Shown in pieces: positions 58,135-64,000 of a stretch of 64,000 nt of DNA. The notes under the pieces are model-generated. The model did no database searches. It saw only the letters and a list, made by a program, of their open reading frames with translations, and had not been told where the DNA came from. This DNA comes from Atherinomorus stipes (lineage: Eukaryota; Chordata; Actinopteri; Atheriniformes; Atherinidae): assembly GCA_023101725.1 (NCBI GenBank), contig JALJCO010010564.1, forward strand, positions 124,001 to 188,000, in the 5' to 3' direction. Position 1 is the stretch's first letter; each line of letters opens with the position of its first letter. The position numbers were made by a program, and so were the translations under genes.

Positions 58135-58517
58135 CACTGCAAAAACTCAAATCTACAGGTAGGCAAGAATATTTTTTTCATTTCTAGTCAAAATATCTCA
58201 TCACACTTCAAAATAAGACAAAAATGCTTAAATAAAAACATTTTGGTAAGATATAAGATCTTGTTTTAAGACAATGCATCTCATTTCAAGACATCAAGAA
58301 AATTTTGCTTGTCCCATTGGCAAATTTTTATGCTTAAGCAAAAATAATCTTTTTTTTTTTCTTTTTTTTTACTTATTTTAAGAGAGGTCAAGATTTTTTG
58401 CTTGTAATAAGCAAAAAAATCTGCTAATGGAACAAGCAAAATTTTCTTGATAAGATTTCTTGAAATAAGATGCGTTACCTTAAAACAAGATCTTATATCT
58501 CACTGAAATGTTTCTGT

Positions 58518-59040
58518 TTAAGGGGAGACACTGCAGGCAAATAGAGTAAAGAAATGTAACTAACTGGTATCACCATTAAACTTTCCTGTGGCTGCGGCTC
58601 AGGTGGTAGAGCAGGTTGGCCAATCATCGAAGGATCGGCGGTTCCAATCCCGTTACCCCAGCCATGAGTCGTTGTGTCCTTGGGCAAGACACTGCTTCTT
58701 GCCTACTGGTGTATGAATGTGTGTGAATGGTTCTGGTGGTGGTCGGAGGGGCCATAGGCACAAAATGGCTGCCATGCTTCTGTCGGCCTGCCCCAGGGCA
58801 GCTGTGGCTACATATGCAGCTTACCATCACCAAGTACAACTGAGTCGGATCTGCTGTAAACTGCCTTGAGTGCCTTGAATAGCGCTATATAAATCTAATC
58901 CATTATTATAAATTCCTAAAATGTTGATTTTTACACTAGTCTGAAAGAAAACATGTTGAAGGAGGGAAAAAAAATGAAAATCTCAAAATTGACCAGGTGA
59001 TGAAAAAACAGGGTTTTCACCCGTAGCGCCCCCCCCTTAA
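58518..59040. mobile_element. TTAA-flanked MITE inside MITE family A
   Basis: TTAA at 58518-58521 and 59037-59040. Ends TTAAGGGGAGACACTGCAGG and, inverted, TTAAGGGGGGGGCGCTACGG. It contains a SINE. Confidence 0.75.
58580..58910 (+). mobile_element. tRNA-derived SINE inside the TTAA element
   Basis: A-box-like GGCTCAGGTGGTAGAGC (58596) and B-box-like GGTTCCAATCC (58639-58649) precede GTGTCCTTGGGCAAGACACT. The tail AGCGCTATATAAATCTAATC and ATTATTA are shared with L2-type LINEs. This is a well-known type of fish SINE. The target duplication is not obvious. Confidence 0.8.
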
Positions 59041-59121
59041 GTAATTTTGTCTTATTTTGAGTGTGATGAGATATTTTGTCTAGAAATGAGAAAAATATAC
59101 GAAGATTTGAGATTTTTGCAA

Positions 59122-59990
59122 TTCTAAATCGATTCTCATTAATTTCCAAAGATCGATTTATATGTTCAAAGATCGATGTTTCTTTTTTTTTTTTTTAAAT
59201 GACCTTTTAATGTACTGCCCCCGGATAAGTGCAGTGGCTCAGCTGCCCCGCTAGGGGGAAGTAGTGAGCTGGACACAGTGTAGGACTACTAAAGCTAGTG
59301 CAGTGCCAGAAGAGGACTAAGTGGGGCTGGTAAAAGTAGTTTCTAAAAATTCAGTTTAAACAGAGCAGAGGAAACATCTGCCTGTAAGTACTTTAATAAA
59401 GGCAGTTAATGTTCATGATCGAGGTGAAACTGATACTTTCTATTTTGTAGGTTATCTTTGAAGTCACGACGTAGATGCTAATTCCGTTAGCATGTCAATG
59501 GCCTTTTTCTATTTATGGTTAGCATCGAGCTAGCGGGTTAGTCGCCAGTCGTTTTAAGTTTTAAATGCTGACTTACTGTGTATTTTGCCTCGCTGAATCA
59601 TAATTTTGTGAATTTTTATTATTTGTTTCCTGTTATTCGAATTACTGTTGTGAATGTAGTCTTTTTTTAAATTGGAGGGTGTGAATAATTTTGTGGATGA
59701 CTATCTGGGGAGAGGGTTGGGTTTGGTCCTTACAGCCACCATTAACTACATTACTTTATTCATTCGTTCTAGAATATTAATATAATACTAGAATTAATAT
59801 GTTTCATAACTACAGAGTTATGGAATTCGGGTAAAGGCTAAAAAATTTTTCAAAACCAGCAAACCAAATTTAGATCGAATCGAGATTGAATCGAAATCGA
59901 ATTGGATCGGACAGATCAAAAATAATCGATTCAAAACCATAAGAATCGGAATCGAATCGATTCTTGAAATCTGAATCAATACCCAGCCCT
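59122..59990. mobile_element. hAT-like MITE rich in GAATCGATTC
   Basis: The left part has TAAATCGATTCTCATT and the right part GGAATCGAATCGATTCTTGA, ending TCAATACCCAGCCCT. About 59615-59705 is a fragment of the Tc1-type MITE family (GTGAATAATTTTGTGGATGA). Borders are approximate. Confidence 0.55.
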
Positions 59991-59999
59991 CATCTCAAA

Positions 60000-60195
60000 T
60001 GCAGCCGGCGATCAGGAAGGCTTCTCTTTTTTTCCCCCAACTTTCATAAAATCGACTTCACCGGGATCCGAGTCAAAAAGGTCCATAAAAGTCCACAAAA
60101 ACTGGTCAATATTCCTCCATTCTGCTCGTCCAATGTAATCCAAGTGTCCTGAGTGGGTAGCATCCAGAATTTACTCGAAACAACATCATTTAATA
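60000..60195. mobile_element. TTAA MITE fragment (family of 42919)
   Basis: CTCAAATGCAGCCGGCGATC, GGTCCATAAAAGTCCACAAA and CAAGTGTCCTGAGTGGGTAG match the right half of 42919-44789, inverted. Confidence 0.7.
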
Positions 60196-60219
60196 TATTT
60201 TTAGAAATTTTATTTATAT

Positions 60220-60550
60220 TTTATTATATTTTTACAAATTTTAATTATTGTTAAAACCGTGACTGATTACTGAACTTTGAAAAACTCCCAGTGACGCTGC
60301 TCATTGCTGGAAAAGCAGCAGTTGTCAGAGTTTGCAGAGTTTGCACTGTTTAATTTATGAAAACATGGCGGAAAGCAACTAAGACACCCACATGGACAGT
60401 GCTTTGGAGATTTTCCCCTTTTAAAAAGGACTATTTTTAAAGATGCTGGGGGATATTTCTATAACACAGTGATAAAAATGATAACCGTGATCATTTTGGT
60501 TGCAATAACTGATATGAAATTAAAATTTTCACATCGTTACATCCCTAGTT
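60220..60550. repeat. Uninterrupted copy of the 29.4-30.8 kb repeat
   Basis: Collinear with 29440-29555 joined to 30565-30785 and ends CACATCGTTACATCCCTAG, a MITE-like terminus. Confidence 0.6.
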
Positions 60551-60689
60551 GAGGGTTACACCAAAGAAATACACGGTTAAGTTTAAGGATCTTGTAGAAG
60601 TGTGATGGTAGGATGGAGTCATCATCAGCAGTGATGAAGGCTGCTCTGGTCTGAGAGCTGAGCTGAAGACGAACTTTCAGTTTACTGGT

Positions 60690-60890
60690 CTGTCTACACT
60701 CCAGCTTTCAGGGATGGTCACAAGATTGAACGAACGAGACCGAACTCTCTTTGGCGGGAGGCTGGGCTCAGCCTGAGAGGTCGGGTGGGTCAGCTGGACT
60801 AGTTCAGGCTTTGGGGGGACCTTCTGTCCCGGGAATGCCTTATGATCAGGAGGTGCTGGAGAGTGTTGCTGGGGTGAGGAGCATCTGAGT
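60690..60890 (+). mobile_element. LINE 3'-coding fragment, decayed
   Basis: CACAAGATTGAACGAACGAG and GCTGGGCTCAGCCTGAGAGG followed by GGTGCTGGAGAGTG recall the C-terminal coding region of an abundant fish LINE. The frame is lost and both ends are absent. Clade not assigned. Confidence 0.5.
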
Positions 60891-61648
60891 TAGTGCCCTG
60901 TGCGGGCCTGATATCCGGGCCCGAGTCCAGCCCCGGCCTGAAGTAGTGGAGCCCCGACCGATAGATTTCAAAATTCTCAGGCCCGAACCCAAATGAGGCC
61001 TGACTTTTTTTTTCTTGAACCTGTAAGCTGTTAAGATGCTGACATTAAAACAGGTTAGTTGGGGATCTTAGAGTGATATTGGGCTATACTCATTTATTTT
61101 TGGTTAAAATAATAAAGTTGAATATGAATTGATTTATCTTAATGACTGCGTTATCCTATTTAATGAGAGCTGGTGCGCAGCCTTTAGGTGCAGTTATAAG
61201 CCTCCGATCTGAGAACTTCTATGGCATAAGTGGGTATATTTAATTTCCTTTCAAGATTAGTTTGTAAAGTGTATGAAGCATTTTGGGAGGTGTTTAATTG
61301 ATTATTTTGTTTTTATAAATGACTGAGCGATGCAACTGCAGCAGCTCACGGCAATTTGACCTGCATGTTGCAGCAATTACTATTAACAAATAAACACTTC
61401 TATCCAAACGATACAAAAGCCAACACATTTAAACGCATCACAGAGTTCATTATCAGGATGAACGCAGCAAAAGCTTATCAAAAATATTTTCTTCTTTATC
61501 TTAATAAAGACAACAACTAGGAGCAGAACTATCAAATTACAAGCAGCTTGTCTGTGTGGTGGGGATGTGAGCGACGTAGAGTGCGGGGTGGGGGGGCCAG
61601 TGCCGTTTAAATTGGTTAAACTCAAACACAGTACACATCTCTCTGATG

Positions 61649-61817
61649 CAGGGATCACCAAATCCGGACCTCTTGGACCAGCACACCTGACTCAAACTAA
61701 TGAGTCATGGGGAAGAACTTGATTGGCTGTTGGATCCATGTAATTTGAGTCAGGTGTGTTGGAGCTGTGAAATGTTAAAAACCTTCCGTACAAGAGCTCC
61801 GGGTTTGGTGATCCCTG
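61649..61817. mobile_element. hAT-type MITE (CAGGGATCACCAAATCC ends)
   Basis: 169 bp. Ends CAGGGATCACCAAATCCGGA and, inverted, CAGGGATCACCAAACCCGGA. Flanks CTCTGATG and CTCTAATT agree at six of eight bases. A related fragment lies at 45520-45664. Confidence 0.8.
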
Positions 61818-63404
61818 CTCTAATTAGTAGGTTTAAAAAAAAAAAGAAGAGCATGAGCCCGCCCCTTGGATCCGCAGCAACTTTAGCTCAACCTAAATCC
61901 CAGATAATCCGCCTTTTTGAACAAAACAGGTATCCGTAGGCCGCTGTACTGTTGGGATATCCTTCTTATTGACAGTGTTATACTACAAATAACAGGTTTA
62001 CCGCCTGCCTGTAACGTTTAGTATCATCTTGTGTTTGCTAGCTGTATTTCTGATGTTAACATCAACGGGGCGTTCACTAATTCTGGACAAGTTACCAACA
62101 AGTGCTAGCAGGCTAATCGTTAATGCTCATGTTTACAGCTCACCGCTACCTGGCTGCTCACCGATGATATCTGCGTATGGTCAGACTTTGCGGTTCAGCA
62201 GAATCAATCTGCGTCTTGTTCTGGTTTGTCTGGAAATCCGCCTCCAGTGCATGATGACTTCGTTCTCCACAGCAACCGTGTCTCATCTTCAACACGCTTC
62301 ATCATTCACGTTTTGTTTACAACACAGCTACGCTTTACAGCTGGAATGCGTCTACTTCTGTCTGGTTGCCATGGATACACACCGCTCCAGTCTGCAGAAC
62401 GACTGCTGGACGCGGGGATAAGCAGCGCCTGGCGTGAAAACAACCTCAGTCTCCCTCCTGAACCTGTTGCCTCGGAGACCCGACTTTGATGGATGGATTA
62501 TGTTGCCTAGACACTTCCCTTTAAAAAGCAAACACCCTGCAAACATCACCGCTGCACCACCTCTACACCTTCATTATGAAACGCAGACATTTAGGAAATG
62601 TGGAGAACTGGTTTCCCCTTTCCCTGTGAGGCTCGTCTGGGAGGAAATACTGGAACTGCTTCACCACAAACTCGCAGTTCTGTTCTTACTGGAGCAAAAG
62701 CTGACAGATACAGATGGTACTGTAAACTTGTTTACTGCAGTTAGCTGTGGTATCTCTGTATGAGCACCACAGTTCCCACCTGACAGCATGCTGGTGACAA
62801 GATTTCGCAGCCAAGAAACATTTACAGCATTTACTTCACAGAAAAACAATTATCTGTCCAGCTCAGGAAGCACGATGCAGTGTGTTGGAGAGCTGGCTTC
62901 ATATGAGTTGATTTTTCCTCTCTTGACTAACCCAGACTGGATGTTCCAGCCACCATGCCTCTTTACAAGAGAAACATTAACCCTTAAAACTCCACCAGAG
63001 ATCTGGCACTCACAAGGGCTATCACTTATATCTTATATACCTCAGGAACGGTAAGGTGTAACTCTGTGGGGTAAACTGTGATGGATAGTTTACCCTTTAG
63101 GTGATCAGGAAGTTTTCCAGCATTTCTATCCGGTCCAGGAGGTTTACAATCCTGCCACTAAATGTGATTTTTATTCAGAGACTATCTGGTAAATGCACAA
63201 TGATCCACGATAACGCCAGTATTTATCCCAACTTCATCATAAAAACATCAATATCACTACTCTGTTGCTAAGAGACCTCTATTTAGAGCTGGAAATGATG
63301 ATGAAAACACTTCCTGTCAAACTCTCCACCAAACAGAGAGCTTAAATTGACGGAAACATCCAATCAGGAGCAGCAAAGATCAACAAGTGAGAAGAAAGTT
63401 CTGT
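61818..63404. other. Intronic sequence, no gene seen
   Basis: Frames of 130 codons (62029-62421) and 109 codons (62434-62763) show no domain and no splice context. Confidence 0.4.
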
Positions 63405-63860
63405 GAAGAAAAACTAGAAGAAAAACTGGAAAAGCGCAGAGAGCGCAGACCTCCACCAAGCAGCTCGACTCCTTTTTTTGTGTGTTCTGGATCATAGTGT
63501 ACTGAATTTTCTCTGGATCTGGATCAACTTTGGAAACATTCTCAAACTTATTGAGATCCTTTCTTGTAATTTTTTACCAGTCAGGCCATTTGTATGGAGT
63601 TATATGCAAAAGTTCCAAGGTTTGGGTGATGTTGATGTAAGACTGTTTAGGCGTTGGTAAGGAGGTTTGATGTTCACCATGGGGTGTCGGTCAGAACACT
63701 CAGGACTCCCTGTACGGTCACTGTCTTTACTGGTCACTTTTAATCACAACAGCACAGTAATGCAACAAACGACAGGCTTACAGGTGAGGAATTCCTGGCT
63801 AGTTAAGGTGAATGCTGGATGGAAGTGAGTGTGGTCTATAAACACAGAAATACAAAACCA
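63405..63860. repeat. Inverted copy of the 17.7-18.6 kb repeat
   Basis: Reverse complement of 17717-17935 joined to 18432-18645: GCGCAGACCTCCACCAAGCA, TTGTATGGAGTTATATG, GTGATGTTGATGTAAGACTG, GAGGAATTCCTGG. It lacks the Tc1 and GTTTCCACC insertions and so shows the ancestral state. Confidence 0.85.
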
Positions 63861-63944
63861 TGAGGAACATTCGTTCTGCAAATAAACACATTTAAGGTAT
63901 TAATTATTACTAATAAATCCCTTCCAGTTAGGACTAAACATGCA

Positions 63945-64000
63945 CACTGCAAAAACTCAAATCTTAGTAAGTATATTTTTCTCATTTCTAGTCAAAATAT
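63945..64000. mobile_element. MITE family A, left end, cut by window edge
   Basis: CACTGCAAAAACTCAAATCT followed by TTTCTAGTCAAAATAT, as at 23953 and 58135. Confidence 0.75.

Larger units (their letters stand above)
58135..59121. mobile_element. MITE family A, nearly complete, interrupted
   Basis: Starts CACTGCAAAAACTCAAATCT; its right part is TGATGAGATATTTTGTCTAG ending GATTTGAGATTTTTGCA. The palindromic core GCTTGTAATAAGCAAAAAAA lies near 58400. It is broken at TTAA 58518 by a nested element. Confidence 0.75.

Noticed and set aside
58590..58660. Possible tRNA gene
   Set aside because: A- and B-box-like motifs are present, but the sequence continues into a typical SINE body and L2-like tail and does not fold as a complete cloverleaf by eye.
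62029..62763. Two overlapping plus-strand frames of 130 and 109 codons
   Set aside because: No domain, no splice context, and no conserved motif that I know.

Overview
This is vertebrate, almost certainly teleost (ray-finned fish) DNA, and it is nearly all non-coding. The only host coding sequence I can support is one 80-bp plus-strand exon at 25215-25294. It has a pyrimidine tract and AG acceptor before it and a GTGAGC donor after it, and it encodes the first strand of a Doc2-type C2A domain (it contains [18 protein letters not shown]). The window therefore sits inside a doc2b-like gene. About 25 kb upstream and 38.7 kb downstream of this exon show no further exon that I can recognise, so both flanking introns appear very long and are filled with transposable elements. 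The repeat content (L2- and L1-type LINEs, tRNA-derived SINEs, Tc1/mariner, hAT-type and TTAA-flanked elements, TA and TCTA microsatellites) is typical of a repeat-rich fish; a percomorph is my guess.

Layout. 1-10 kb: a decayed L2/CR1-type LINE end, a broken Tc1 element carrying two younger insertions (one a SINE with a 12-bp target duplication), and a 3.3-kb 5'-truncated L1-type LINE on the minus strand with matching 15-bp target duplications. 10-25 kb: Tc1 remnants, hAT-type and Tc1-type MITEs, TTAA-flanked MITEs and a large inverted-repeat structure at 20.6-21.4 kb. 25.2 kb: the doc2b-like exon. 26-36 kb: a TTAA element containing a hAT-type MITE that contains another TTAA element, then LINE debris and long microsatellites. 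36.3-45.2 kb: a dense set of insertions nested up to four deep, including six hAT-type elements with perfect 8-bp target duplications. 46.1-50.8 kb: a complete Ty3/gypsy LTR retrotransposon with an uninterrupted gag-pol frame, two apparently identical 210-bp LTRs and a 5-bp target duplication. This is the only intact autonomous element in the window. 51-64 kb: more MITE copies, another triple nest at 58.1-59.1 kb, LINE debris and an inverted second copy of the repeat at 17.7-18.6 kb.

The genes do not form a pathway. The biology here is intron expansion by successive waves of transposition, and the nesting gives their relative order. I found no operon, CRISPR array, phage or novel multi-gene system. 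The most informative items are the young gypsy element, the nested insertions whose target duplications or paralogous empty sites can be read directly, and the isolated doc2b-like exon between very long introns.
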